Shown: one piece after another, positions 10,134 to 21,653 of the stretch
Layout of the letters: the number at the start of each line of letters is the position of its first letter
Numbering within the stretch: position 1 is the stretch's first letter
Source of the DNA: Amorphophallus konjac
Taxonomy: Eukaryota; Streptophyta; Magnoliopsida; Alismatales; Araceae
Direction of reading: 5' to 3'
Length of the DNA: 64,000 nt
NCBI GenBank assembly: GCA_022559845.1
Contig: CM040125.1
Location: 322,221,829-322,285,828 of the forward strand
Position numbers and translations under genes: made by a program
Notes under the pieces: generated by a model
The model's database searches: none
What the model saw: the letters and a program-made list of their open reading frames with translations, nothing else
Told to the model about the DNA's origin: nothing

Positions 10134-13100
10134 TGTAAGACCCTGAGTCCTTTGGATCTTTATCGGAGAGTTTCAGATCACTTTTGTGGGTCCTGAGTTG
10201 TGTTTTACGATCCGCGCGGGTTTTTCTCTCGTTCAAGTTACGGAACCCCATGGTGAGTTCATTATTGAGTTCATCGACTCAAGGACGCTATAGTTGCGTT
10301 GCATTCTTTCTGAGGATCGTTTAGACTATTTTTCTATATTTTTTTGAATTAGTGCATTTTCGGGCTAAAAATCGGATTTTATGGAAATTGCTAAATTTCC
10401 TAATTTCCTTTTTCTTATTTCTTCTTCACCCTCTCTCCTCTCTCATTTCTCGCGTTCGCACTCTCTCTCCCCGTTCTCTGTCCTTTCTCTCCCTCTCCCT
10501 CGGGCGCAGTACCAAGGTAGAGGCGGGCGAGGCAAGGACGCCGTGGAGTTGCTGTGACGCGTAATGGTGCAAGGATCGAGGCATGGTTGGCGCGATCCCA
10601 TTTGTGGATTCAAAGCCGACGTGTTCGGTTCGTGAGATGGTTTTCGGCGTGGTTTAGTCATTTCGATGCCCTGGAAATTCGGTAGAGGTAGGGAGATGGA
10701 CACCCTACTCTTGTTCTATGTTTCCCCGTGATTTCAGGCTAATCCATGCGAGAACGAGCGGGTTTTACCTCGTTTTGGGCAAAAGCATGTTTGGGGGTGT
10801 GAGATGAGTTCGCCTTTCCAGGCAACAATTTTTAGCTTAGTTAGCTTCATTCGAACCCCTGGCATGTTGGGAATCCGTTCCCGCCAGTTTCATCGCGTTT
10901 GGTCAAGAATCGAAGTCGGTATGAGCCCGACTATCCCCGTGACTCATTTTGGGTCGATTCGATAGAATCGCCCATTTCTTATGTTTTATGTGTTATTTGG
11001 ATCCCTTCCGGTCTGTGGAAGGCTTGTATGGTCCTTAGGGTTGTTTCCCCTTCGTTTAGAAGTGAACGGGGCGTGGAACGGCCGAGATCGACAAATCCTC
11101 TTTTTTACCCGCCGTGATGATTTAGCGGTCTTACCAGAGACCATTTTTGGGCTTTTAGCGGTCCTTTGGTGACCATTTATGCTTTTTGAATAGTAGGTCA
11201 GTTCAGGTCTTCACGATCATGCGACAGACCGTTTCTTCTGGCTAGCGGTCCAGTGGATGACTGCTAATCCCTATCAACGGTCGCACGATAGACCGCTAAG
11301 GGGGAGGTGTATGTCGGTTCGGATTCGCGATCGTGCGATAGACTGCTAATCCGGCAGTGGCGGTCTGAGAGACGACTGCTAACCATTGTTTATGGTGGTT
11401 TAGTAGTTTTAAGTCAGTTGGGCTAGTGGTCCTAGCCTTGACCGTTATTTGTCCTTAGCGATCCATTAGGAGACCGCTAGGATGTTTGACTGTTTTATGT
11501 CTGTTTGGGGATTGACTGGTTCTAGCGGTCATATGAATGACCGCTACAGTCTTCTGGCGGTCCTGGGATAGACCGCATGCCCCTGTGTTTTTGTAGTTAG
11601 TTGGCTAGCGGCCTTTTGGCTGACTGCTTGGTCTTCCTGGCGGTCAGACATGTGACCGTTTAGTCCCATTGTCCTGTTTTCTTTATGTTTGGCCTATGTT
11701 TGTCTTGGCTTGACCTTGTGGCTTGCCCATAGTCCCGTGGATATCTTGGATGTCCTATGAGGGCGATGACCATGTTGTGGGGTGGCCGAGGAGTGCCATT
11801 CTATCGCGTGTTGTTCCGTATTGTTTCAGAATCATGAGTGGTGTCTGGTCAACCCGGTGTGACCCAGTGGTTGACATATGACTTTGTAATTATCTCGATG
11901 GTCCTGTATGGATTGAGAGATGATGTTGGACGCCTTGAGGTGTTGTCTTACCTCGGTTTACGTGTCCATGTGCTTTGAGGGTCTTGGTGATCCCTCAGGT
12001 CTCTGCGGTTTGTGTTATGCGCAGGCGTGAATCAGGTGATCCGATGTCATTTCCTTTATCGGTGTTTTACCATAATGTGGCTTTGGGATTAGACAGATTG
12101 ATGGCTTGTTACCGCTATGTGTGACGATCTTGACCCCGAGTCTTGTGACTTAAGGATCGTTGTGTTGGCAGGTCTAGCTATCTGTCCTGAGTCCGGTGGC
12201 AGTCTGGTATGCTACCTTGTATCTGATGCTTTGTAGTACGTGCGACAGTGCATGCGTAGCTTGTCTGTACTTCAGCACTAGTGTTTTAGAGTCATTGTGT
12301 TTAGTGAGCCTCCACTAGTCGTAGCCCGATGACATGTTCCAGTGTGTCGGCCCACCTAGTAGTGGTGGCAGGGTAGTTCCCGAAAGATGATTTTTAGGCT
12401 AGTTTCCGTGGACTCCCTTGCCTTGCAGTAGCATCCTGCTGGGGGAAAAAACTAGCTAGAGGCCTGGCTCAGGGCATTGAGTTTGTGTGTGCACACGTGG
12501 TCAGGGGCGTTTGGACGAGCACCGGCGGGCGTGACCCTGACTAGTCACTTGTTAATGTTGTTCCTTGTACTCGGTTACTGTTACGTGTCTCGTTGGCTGC
12601 GATCCAGGCTTATGCAGATCCTTCTTGCGCAGTGTAAGACATCAGTGGACACATCTGACTGTTCTTCTAGTGAGGAGGTGCTCTTGTCACTTGACGCATG
12701 ACTCTTGTGCTTATCATCGCGTGACTTGTGCTTCGTGACTGGTTCTCGTCATGTTTGATGTGACTCGTCGGGTAGCCTATTCTTGACTTCACCTGCGATC
12801 CAGTCTTGTGTAACGTACACGACGATCTAGTTGTGTATGTTCATGCCTTTATTTGCGTAGGTCTTTTATAGGGCTTTTGCCTATTTGATAGGCTTTAGCT
12901 TTGGAGTTGTGCTTTGTCGACAGATCGGTAACGCCTGACTTTGTGAGATCAGGGTTTGCCTTTCTGTTGCCGTTTGGAGTAGCTTAGGGAGCCGTAGTTT
13001 GGTCGGCGGCCGTGTTTCTAGTTACTATGGCTTTACTCTTTCTTTAGCTGTCCTCACTCCTACTTTTTACAGCTTTACTATTGTAGTACTATTGTTGCTC

Positions 13101-13572
13101 ATGTTCTTCCTACTTTTCTGTTTAGCGTGTTACTGCGTTGTTTCCAGTGGGGATCTGCGTGACCCCTACTAAGCCAGTGACACGAGGCGCACCCTTGCTT
13201 TTCAGGTGTGGTCTTCTTCTTCCTCATGGTTCGTGGCGTAGTACGTCAGTTCGTTGTTGCCAGCGCTGCCAACGTTCTCTGCGTCGGGCTTCCCCCGACT
13301 TTTGTGTACATTTTTCTTTCTGTTGGATTGTACTTGTCCTTATTTTGGACTGGACTCTATTAATTTAAATTGTTAATTGAAAAGGTAATTTTATTTCTGC
13401 TACTTTAGCAAACCTGATCATTAAAATATTAATTGCTTACTGCTTTATCTGGGACTTCAATGTACCACACACACTCCTTTTTCATCCCTTCGGAGCTTTA
13501 CCGCTCTTGGGAGGCCTCGCAGGATCCAAGTGTTATAGGGTTTACCCGGTATCCGGAGACTGGGTCGTCACA
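10134..13572 (+). repeat. 3' LTR of the LARD-like element
   Basis: The 3439-bp direct repeat of 3887-8065 lacks the Cassandra insertion. Scattered substitutions throughout, many of them C/T or G/A, suggest an older insertion than the Tekay copy. The AGCGGTC/GACCGCT array occupies 11124-11659. The sequence ends GTCGTCACA followed by the CAGTA flank. Confidence 0.85.
11124..11659 (+). repeat. AGCGGTC/GACCGCT short inverted-repeat array (LARD 3' LTR)
   Basis: This is the counterpart of the array at 4877-5414. Several units are better preserved than in the left LTR (for example ACGGTCGCACGATAGACCGC), others worse. Comparing both copies allows the ancestral stems to be inferred. Confidence 0.85.
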
Positions 13573-15531
13573 CAGTAGAACATGGGGACAAGTCCCACGG
13601 GGATGAGCCCCACACAAGATGATACATAACTTGCAACGAGGAAGCTATCCTTACAAGGACATAGTCCTCACACTACAGAATTGCAGCACATATGGGGAAA
13701 TGCCCCAGAAGAAAAACAAAAACACAAAACAAGAACACGCTGCAAGTGCAGCAAACAACGGGGACAACTCCCCACAACCACACGGCTGCACAGCATCCAA
13801 AGACCACTCCGGTCTCTAAACATAGCATCGGACACACTGTTGTTAAGAACAGCACCACACACTGAAAATAGATTCAGAGTTTCAAAGGAAAACACAAAAC
13901 GAAATAAGAAAGACCAAATGTAGCTTCAGAACACGTTCATGAAGCTATATTGGAGATCTGAACTCAGATCGAAGGCTGCTCCTCAAGCTCACGCTAACTG
14001 CAAGGTCACTCTCCTTTCTTTTTTTTCTTCTTAAGCACTGGACTGGGTCAGGCCAGAGCTGGGCTGCTCCTCTCTTCTTTCTTTTCTTTCTCTCAGATTT
14101 TCTTTTGCAGGCTTAGGCACTCTAACTCTTCCAGCTCTTTTCTTCTTCAACAGAAGCGGCCAATTCTTTAGGCAAAGAGCTTCATATTCATAGAGGAAAG
14201 GGGTAGATAGTTTTCCCTCCCTTTGTTAGATCTACAAGCTGATTGGTCCAATAAAGAATAAGGTTCCTTATCAAAGACCTTTCAGATCTGTCCTCCAATT
14301 GGTCGGGGATGAAATGGAGATCGTTGTCTGGAACCACTTTCCAGATCTGTTGGCTGTCATGATCTTAGGCAGAGGTAAACTCTTTTATCTAATGGGAAAA
14401 AAGGACAACCTGGAAAGTGCCCTTTTTCCAAATCTGTTTTCTGACAAAACCTTCTCACAAAAAGGTGTTCTGACTATCTCATGATAAAAAGGACATATCT
14501 CTATCCTAGTACCTTTTTGGACCTTGAAGCATGTGTCCTGTAGTCAAAGATGTTAATTTGGAGTGGACAGACATGTTATCACTTAAGTTGTCACGTGCCT
14601 TGTTGACTCTGAGGATGTTGCGTGTTTGAAAGAACGGGCTTCGAAAAACTCTTCATGTGTGTCTACACACCAAGAACCCTGCGTCGACGTAGCTTCCAAT
14701 CTGCTTAAATATTTGCGAGCTTGGCCAGTGTGCGTCGACGCAGCTAAAAAGGTGAGTCGACGCACCCTTGTAAAAATGCACCGGAAGCAGCTTCTGTGAA
14801 GCTACCCTGTGTCGACGCCCTGAGAAAATAGCGTCGACGCAGCTGGAGTAGGTCACCCGTCTAACTGGTGCTGGAGCTGGACCTGCGTCATTACATGGAG
14901 ATGCTTGCGTCGACGCACTTGTTGATGTGTGCTTGAAGCGGCTTTTGGAGGCCTTCCGGAGTCGACGCACTCAGGAGTATGGAGTGGCTGGAGTTGATGT
15001 AGCCTTGTTGTTTGCTCTGGATACACTACTTCTTGTAAGCATGTGGGTCGACACACTTGAGAGGTAGGTTGACACACTTAACTTTTGTGAGATCAAGTGT
15101 TCTTCATCAGTTGACTTAACTCTTTTCACCCGGTTCCGCCAACCATATGTGGTCATATGAGTCCATCTTCTTCCATATTTTTGCTCAGCTTTAAGACACC
15201 CTTATCTGTCATTATCTTAGAATTCCCATTGCCACCTGCAGTTTACTTTTCTGCCTTTTATCAGTTGTCCTGAAGCATCTGAGGTTGAATGAGTCAGCTG
15301 CTTCCATACTCCATGTCTAGTTCAAGATATCCTGATATGCCAATATCACCTCCCCAATCTGCTCTTGCCTAGGATTCCCACTACAGTCTGCTGCTGTTAT
15401 TGCTTATTGAGATATTTGTCATACCTATTGATATTTTTTGACCTGCACTCAATGCATGTTGACATCATCAAATCCACATTAGACTCATCAATGAGTCATA
15501 GTCAGACATCATCAAAACCCGGGACACAACA
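13573..15531 (-). repeat. SIRE-like LTR, main part (right of the LARD insertion)
   Basis: This continues the LTR begun at 3652-3886. The right end, GACATCATCAAAACCC then GGGACACAACA at 15531, matches the outer ends of the SIRE LTRs at 45558 and 54787 (minus strand: TGTTG start). It abuts Tat integrase sequence directly, so it is a true element end. Whether this was a solo LTR or the 5' LTR of a full element cannot be told, because the other end is outside the window. A TATA-like TATGAATA (minus) lies near 14186-14196. Upstream of it, at 14655-15080, is a motif array. No gene is seen. Confidence 0.78.
14655..15080 (-). repeat. GCGTCGACGC palindromic motif array in SIRE-like U3
   Basis: About ten copies of a palindrome centred on GTCGAC (best copies TGCGTCGACGCA; also GAGTCGACGCAC, GTGTCGACGCC, GGTCGACACAC) are spaced about 30-60 bp apart. 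The array lies between the LTR outer end and the presumed TATA box, the same relative place as the motif arrays of the other two SIRE-like LTRs. Confidence 0.8.
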
Positions 15532-16181
15532 GCCTCATCCGACAAGGATACTAGTGGCCAATGCTACAGCAGGACTGCCTCGACTATGTTCGAAGCTGCC
15601 CCCAGTGTCAAAAGTTCACAAACTTGCATCGCCAGTTGGCCCCACAGTTACATACCCTATTGGAGCCTCGCCTATTTGCTGGGTGGGGGGTAGATCTACT
15701 AGGCCCCTTCCCAAAAGCTCAGGGAAGGAAGAAGTTTCTCATCATCGCCATCAATTACTTCACCAAATGGGTCGAGACAGAACCGTTGGGAAAAATCACA
15801 AGTGAAGCAAGAAAATCACAAGTGAAGCAACCTGGATGTTTGTCCTGTGGAACATAATCTGCCATTTTGGAATTTCACACATTCTCACAACTGATAACGA
15901 CAGGCAATTCATGAGCACTATTTTCTAGGAGAGGTGCTCGGAGTTGAGGATATGGAATCATTACACTTCGGTGGGCCACCCCAGGCAACTGGCCTGGTAG
16001 AAAATGCCAATCGGGAACACGTTCATGGCATCAAGACCCACCTGGACCAGGCAGGCGAGTCTTGGATAGACTCCATCCCAAGCATCCTACGGGTGCATCG
16101 GACTACGGCCCAGACCGCCACGAGGAAAACAACTTTCCACTTAGCATATGGAGCAGAAGCAGTCGTTCAAGTCAAGATATC
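15532..16181 (+). pseudogene. Tat-lineage gypsy integrase fragment
   Basis: From 15533 the frame reads LIRQGY, stop, WPMLQQDCLDYVRSCPQC, the zinc-binding end of a gypsy integrase. The core follows: first catalytic Asp in GWGVDLLGPFP, second in LTTDNDRQF, and Glu in GLVENANRE, continuing to YGAEAVVQVKIS. It is broken by a TAG (GYxWP, probably from TGG), by a 20-bp tandem duplication at 15792-15830 that shifts the frame, and by further stops. The left end is cut by the SIRE-like LTR and the right end by the plus-strand Tat LTR. The parent element's 5' half would lie left of the window and its 3' end beyond the inserted element. Confidence 0.85.
15792..15830 (+). repeat. 20-bp tandem duplication inside integrase
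   Basis: AAAATCACAAGTGAAGCAAG is repeated head to tail (15792-15811, then 15812-15830 plus C). The undamaged reading GKITSEA continues only after one copy, so the duplication is a secondary frameshifting change. Confidence 0.8.
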
Positions 16182-17554
16182 TGTAGACACGCTAAAATTG
16201 ATACTATGATTAGTAAATCTCATGTCATGACGTGATGCCCCAAAGTGGACTTCAATAATGGCTCAATATGAATTTTTTCTAAATTATTTAGAAATTTTCT
16301 ATTATATCTGTAATTAGTGACTGTCAGCAGGGCATCATTTAATTAACGACTCTATGGGTGTCGTTATTTCAATCAATTAGCGACCGCACGCGCAGGCGTC
16401 ATTTCCTGATTTTACAAATTCCATTTAACATAAAATTCAAGGAATTGGTGTCTGGTTCAAAGGCGCTTATTAACGCCATTCCATGAAGGCGTCATTTGCT
16501 ATTTTAAATATGGAAAGACGTTTGTTTCTATAAATTAATCTAAGAATTAGCGACTGCGTGAGCGGTCGTCATTTCAATTAGCGACCACCCGAATGTCGTC
16601 ATTTAAGCTTCCGTGTCCGTTTCTACTGATGCTTCCTTGCAGGGGAAATCTTTCTATCTTTTGATCTCGATCCCTTCCTTGGAAGTCCATCCATATTCTG
16701 GAAGTTTATCTCTAGTTTTAATCCCATTAGAACTAGATCTTAAGCTCTATAAATACCCTCCCTTGAAGGCCACCCGCGAGAGAGAGAGATTTCTAGCAGA
16801 GAGAGACTTTTGTTAGAGGAGAGAGATCCCTGCGGTATAGATTTCTGCAAGAGAGAGTTCCTTTTGTGTTTCATTAACAAGTCTCCTGTTGGTTCTTCTT
16901 TACGGCAGGGGTCTTCCTCCGGCGTTCCTCCGGCGGTCTTCTTCCTCCTACGGCTGAGAACGCTCTTTGTTCTCTCCCTATACTGTTGCAGCAACAGTAG
17001 AAAGGGCACCCCTTCTTCTTTAGTTTGTTTACTACGCATCTCACACGCATAGCACTCTAGCTATTTTGCTAGAGCAGTCATCATATAGCTTCTCTGCATA
17101 TCACATACTATTTGTTTGCATCCATAGCATATATCTCCCACCTTTTACTCCTTTTAGGGGTTTAAACCAAAACACACCAGGTGTGTTAATGTTTATGTTG
17201 CATAGTCCTCTTTATTGTGAGCATTGATACTACACTTTGGTTAATCCATATTATTTGCTTGTTTTTTTGCTTGTCTCACAAGGGTAATCAAGGGAAAACC
17301 CCCTTCATCGGTCGGCCGGTAGAAGGAGGAAGAAAGGACTCACAATCTCACCCACTTCTTCACAAGGTACATGCGATCATTCCTTTTATTTTTGAGGTAA
17401 CCCCTCTGGCAATCACCCCTATTTAGAGCATCACATGCTCTCTTTTTATTCCTTTTCCTTATTTCCCATCATATATCATATCATCTTATCATCTCATAAT
17501 CTCTCTTTTAAGAAATTAAATTTTCTTTCTTTTTAATGTCTATGTGACACGTTC
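16182..17554 (+). repeat. 5' LTR of the plus-strand Tat/Ogre-like element
   Basis: It begins TGTAGACACGCTAAAATTG, the same start as the minus-strand copy's LTR, and ends near GACACGTTCA a few bases before the PBS. Short inverted repeats of the ACGCC/GGCGT and GCGACC type lie at about 16318-16605, upstream of a good TATA box at 16748-16755. A GA-rich stretch follows the TATA box. The exact 3' boundary is uncertain by about 15 bp. Confidence 0.78.
16748..16755 (+). promoter_or_regulatory. TATA box of the Tat LTR
   Basis: TATAAATA in the context AGCTCTATAAATACCC, a strong plant TATA match. It places U3 at 16182 to about 16780, with the inverted-repeat array just upstream. Confidence 0.75.
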
Positions 17555-17560
17555 AAAAAT

Positions 17561-17578
17561 TAGCGATCACGGTGGGAC
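17561..17578 (+). promoter_or_regulatory. Primer-binding site, tRNA-Arg-like (first G mutated)
   Basis: TAGCGATCACGGTGGGAC matches the PBS of the minus-strand copy except TGG to TAG at the CCA-pairing end, a G-to-A change. Confidence 0.75.
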
Positions 17579-17605
17579 TCTTGCTGTTTTTATTTTTATT
17601 ACCCC

Positions 17606-17725
17606 TCATTTGGCACCCCACGTGTGCCCCTCCCTTTGGCACCATCGTGTGCCCCTCCTTTGGCACCCACGTGTGCCCCTCCTTAGTGCTCCACGTAGCA
17701 CACTCCTCTCGTGCACACCTCCCAC
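17606..17725 (+). repeat. GGCAC/GTGCC tandem array just after the PBS
   Basis: Four units of roughly 26 bp each contain GGCAC(N)GTGTGCCCCTCC or a decayed form. The same kind of array is present in the minus-strand copy at about 2070-2150, so it is an ancestral feature of this family. Confidence 0.75.
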
Positions 17726-17818
17726 TGGATTAGCCAATTTTTATACTGTTCATAGCATTTTTAAGAAGAAAATTTGATTTCTATTAGCCTTCGGCTTATT
17801 ATTTGTTCTCTGGAACTG

Positions 17819-18180
17819 ATTAGCGACTGCTCTCCCGCCGCTATTTTCATAATCAGCAACCGCTCACAGAGGCGTTGTTTGCATCATTTTTAGTATTTTC
17901 AATATTTTTATAATCAACGCCCCACCACAGAGGCATCATTCACGCATTTAACGCCTAACTCCAAGGCGTCAATTTATCTGTTACTGTTGATTCTTCTTTT
18001 TGCGGTTACTGTTCACTGATAATTGACGCCCCTCCACAGAGGCGTTATTCATATATTCAGCGCCTCACACCAAGGCGCTATTTCACTTTGCTGCTCACTG
18101 TTATCACGATTGTGATTAGCGACTGTCATGTAGTCGCTGTTTACTGAGACAACGATTGCTGTCAGGTCGTCATTTTGTTT
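17819..18180 (+). repeat. ACGCC/GGCGT short inverted-repeat array (Tat leader)
   Basis: Units such as AACGCCCCACCACAGAGGCA, ACGCCCCTCCACAGAGGCGT and CAGCGCCTCACACCAAGGCGC are separated by A/T-rich spacers, with GCGACTG-type variants at both ends. Confidence 0.75.
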
Positions 18181-18369
18181 TGTTTTTACAGAACCTTGAT
18201 TGTTACTATTGTCTTCACTTGTTGGTTGCATTTATTGATTATCTGATTATTACTGATTGATCTGCCTGCATTAGCTTGCATTCTAGAGAATTTGGTTGAG
18301 AGACCTCCTCTTTCTACACTCCTAGGATTCCACACCCTTTTCTTGGAATTGGAAGGACTCTCCATTGAG

Positions 18370-18465
18370 CATTCTGTCTCTTTGGACTAAAAATTCCTTT
18401 TCCAAGGCCTTCGTAAGTCCCTGCACCCTTGGATTCCCTCACGGACGCCGAGCTGGTTGTACCAT
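18370..18465 (+). repeat. Shared leader module, Tat copy
   Basis: It runs from CATTCTGTCTCTTTGGACT through CTTGGATTCCCTCACGG to GAGCTGGTTGTACCAT. Clear homologues lie at 1323-1415 (minus), 23072-23169 and 30580-30677. The last two lie in the Tekay LTRs, an element of another gypsy lineage. Confidence 0.85.
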
Positions 18466-18719
18466 TTAAAGTACCCGAAGTTAGTCAACCCATCCATTGG
18501 TAAGGAGAGAGAAAGAACTTAGTTGACCCAGAGATTACACCCAAACTTGAAACTAGGACCCACATTGAAGAGAGAGAATTGATTACACATTTAAAAATCC
18601 ATCTTAATATCAAAGAAAACCTTAAAAGCTCGGGCTCATTACAACTTGTGTGAACAACTTGTTTAATTGGGTGATTATTTCTTACTTATATTTGTTGGCT
18701 TGAGATATTTTCCTTAAAC

Positions 18720-20485
18720 ATGCAACTTCGTTCAGGTAAAATCATTAACATGGCCAACTACGGGTACTCTTATGATGGTTATGAGGAGGGTCAATTTGAC
18801 CCATCCTATGAGGTTCCCCCTCAAGATTCCACCCATTATGAGGGAAACTATGCTCCCTCCCATGCTTATTATTCCCAAGTCTATGTGGTAGACACCACTA
18901 CTCAAGAGGTAGAGCCTTCCTCCCAAGCTCAACCTACCACGCAAAATACATCTGGGGACGTTTCCCCATCCTTTAATTTTAATGATTTGATTCATGCTCT
19001 GTCTCAATTAGACGACTCCCAACATCAGGCGGTCCAGGCCGCTTTAAAAGGGAAATATGTCCCTTCATCTTCAAACCCTCCTCAGACCGCGGGTGGCCAT
19101 CCATCTCTTAATGACCAAGCGGTCTCACATAAGAATCCCTCGCGTCCATCAACTCCCATCATGGTTATGCCAGCTCAACCGTCAAGCCACTCAGTGGTTA
19201 GGCCCCAGTATCCTCCACCTCCCCAATTCTTAAGGAGGCCTATGCCAAATTCATTCCCTTCTAATCTGGCCCCGGTCGAGTCTGATACCAACACCATACT
19301 CCTCCAAAAGATAGCTAGTATGGAGGAGCAGCTTAAGAAGGTCACGGCACCGAAGAATGCTCCGGAGATTACTCTCCCCACTTTGTCGGTTTCCATTTGC
19401 CTCCTTCCGAGATGCCAAATTTTCGGCGCTACAATAGAACGGGTAACCCGTTCATTCATTTGAAAGATTTTATGTATGAGACATCCTTCTAGCAGGATAA
19501 TAAGATCTCCCTGGCCTATCTATTTAGGAGGTCTCTTGATGGTCCAGTACTTGAATGGTTCTATTCTTTGGAGCTGGCCGAAGCTAGTGATTTTGATATT
19601 GTTCAGTGGAAGTTCTTACAAAAATATAAGGACCGTGTGGGTCCATCTCTGTCAGTCATAGATCTTGTTGCCGAGAAAATGAAGCCCGAGGAGGACTTCA
19701 TTCTGTTTGCCGATAGGTGGAGGGCTATGGCCGAAAAATTAAAAGACACCCTTTCGAAAATGGAGCAAGTCAAGATGATTATATCAAATTCTACTCCGCA
19801 ATTCCATCACATTCTGGCCATGAATAGGCTGAGCACTATGGAAGAGCTCTATGAGAGAGCAAGATACATACAAACCCAGATGAAAGATTTGCCCATTATG
19901 GGCATGTTTGAACAAAAACTGAGGTTGGTCAGAAAGAACACCAATGTTAGCAATAGTGGTGGCACCACCGAGGGCACCGTGACCAATGAGCAGGTGGGCG
20001 TGGTTGGCAACCCCACACCTTTCCGCCACCCTAACCCAAGACCTCCACAACACCCCTTCTTTAATCCCGCTCCCCAAGCAAATATTCCTCATCGACCCTT
20101 CCATCCTCCTCCACAAAATCAAGCCGTCCACCCAAACCCACCAGTTCCTCAGCAATACCACCAAGTGCCGCCACACACCAATTATGGCCCCCAGCAGCCA
20201 AGAAGACCACTAGGCCCCAAAAGGGCCAAATACCTGCCATTACCAGAAAGTCTTCCGGATATCTTTAACGCACTCATGGCCGCCAACCTACTCACCTTGC
20301 CAAAAGAAAGAATGGCCTGGCCCCTCTAATGTGGATACCTCTCGGTATTGTGTCTTCCACCGATAGCCTGGTCACAATATAGATCATTGCTTTCATTTCA
20401 AGGATTATATCTATGATTTGAATGATCAGGGTGGTATTAATTGGGATGAAATGAGGCCGTTTATTGCCACTTTGAAGACATGAAG
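18720..20485 (+). pseudogene. Tat/Ogre-like gag
   Basis: The start MQLRSGKIINMAN is the first ATG after the leader. The N-terminal domain includes MEEQLKKVTAPKNAPEITLP. The capsid core follows in another frame: LPPSEMPNFRRYNRTGNP, HLKDFMYETSF, GPVLEWFYSLELAEASDFD, KPEEDFILFADRWRAMAEKL and TMEELYERARYIQTQMKD. A zinc knuckle-like CVFHR..GHNIDHC lies at 20349-20392. It would form the virus-like particle. Damage: frameshift near 19383-19395, TAG near 19492 (SFxQDNK), TAA at 20327-20329, a frameshift before 20343, and stops at about 20373 and 20479. Each frame change is inferred from the continuing family pattern. Not functional. Confidence 0.85.
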
Positions 20486-21540
20486 ACCTCCTTGGCAGCA
20501 ACAGGCTCAGCAGCCGCCTCAGCAGCAAGTTCCACCTCCTCCTCAGCAGCAGCAAGCTCCCGCACCTCAACCGGACATGGGGATTGTCCATAATCCATTG
20601 CCGGAGCGCCCTCCGAATCAGCAAGTAAACCATGTTACTTCCTTCCACGAGGTGGAAAGAGGACAAGGGTGGCATGAAGAGAACGCCTCTGTTGGGGCCA
20701 TAAACCAAACTCCAATTCAACCACCTCATCTGTTAAAAACACCTCTCCTTCCGACGCCTTTTCCCCAACCATCACGTCCCCTTTTACACACCACTAAGCA
20801 AATTCCCTCCACTACCACTAACCCCTTACCAACTAGACCCATCCTCATTCACCCTCCACCATGCTCCACACCACAACAAACCCCCCCTCCGGTCACCAAT
20901 TCCTTGCCTTTGCCATCTAGGCCACTCCTCATTCACCCTCCACCAACACCTAATCCCTCCACTGCTACCCCAACCCTCAGCCAGTAAGGATTCCCACACC
21001 GCAACCCACAAATCCCTCATTTTTACCCACACCCCTCCTCATTCGGCCTATGCCTCCTTCAACCGTTCAGGTGCCCCCTACCCCTCCAGCTATCTCTACC
21101 TCTCAGTCAACAAGGTCCCTCATAAGGGTTCCTTCTTTGGTCACCCCTCCAGCATCCGTTAACCCCAACATCCCATCTTCCTCATCCATCAATCCTCCGC
21201 CTAACAACAACCCGACAGAGGCACGATCGTCACAAACCATGGTGCTCCGCAGCGGATGGATGTTCCATCGTGTATTCCCACAAAGGGAGTCAGAGCCCAC
21301 ACAGGGGCAAGAGAAACAAGAGCCAAAGCAGGAATCCATACCGGGCACTCAGTACGACTTGCTAAAGCACCTAGATAAGACCCCGACAAGGATTTCTATT
21401 TTAGAACTAATAAAGAGATTTACCATTCACCTGCAGGCTTTGAAAGAGTACTTACAGAAGGTGATGGTTAATGAGGACATTCCAGCTGAACAGATGACAT
21501 CGATTTTGACACCAGCAAGTGGTCAGCCGGCCATTATTTT
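20486..21540 (+). pseudogene. Tat gag-pol linker (Pro-rich) and upstream protease region
   Basis: A Gln/Pro-rich stretch (QQAQQPPQQQVPPPPQQQQ, then many PLLPTPFPQPSRPLL-like runs at 20577-20987) has low complexity and no enzyme motifs. From 21230 the frame reads TMVLRSGWMFHR and then TQYDLLKHLDKTPTRISILE and EDIPAEQMTSILTPASGQ, the helical segment that precedes the aspartic protease in Tat-lineage polyproteins. It ends in AIIF at 21540, where the Tekay LTR was inserted. The frame resumes at 31967 as HEHELAPRPARKYAL. Confidence 0.78.
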
Positions 21541-21653
21541 TGTAGCAACCCAGATAAAAATAAGATTTTTAAATAAATCAAATTAAAAATAAAAGATAAG
21601 TGAATAGATGACAAAGAGCCTAAATGAGTAAATCATTAATCAAAGGAAAAATA

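Larger units (their letters stand above)
3887..13572 (+). mobile_element. LARD-like non-autonomous LTR retrotransposon
   Basis: Two long direct repeats, starting TGTAAGACCCTGAGT at 3887 and 10134, flank a 2.1-kb internal region. That region has a tRNA-Met type PBS just inside the left repeat and a purine-rich PPT just before the right one. The flanks are CAGCA (3882-3886) and CAGTA (13573-13577), a 4/5 match for a target duplication. Neither the internal region nor the LTRs encode a recognisable gag or pol domain. Long LTRs with a non-coding core are the hallmark of large retrotransposon derivatives (LARDs), which rely on a partner's enzymes. The Met-type primer would suit a chromovirus partner. 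The left LTR carries a Cassandra insertion. Confidence 0.85.
17579..18719 (+). other. Untranslated leader of the plus-strand Tat element
   Basis: Three ordered parts parallel the minus-strand copy. At 17606-17725 are four imperfect repeats of about 26 bp, each able to pair GGCAC with GTGCC (TTGGCACCCCACGTGTGCCC). At 17819-18180 are about eight ACGCC/GGCGT-type inverted repeats. At 18370-18465 is the module of about 95 bp shared with the Tekay LTR. Gag begins at the ATG at 18720. No coding function is apparent. Confidence 0.78.
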
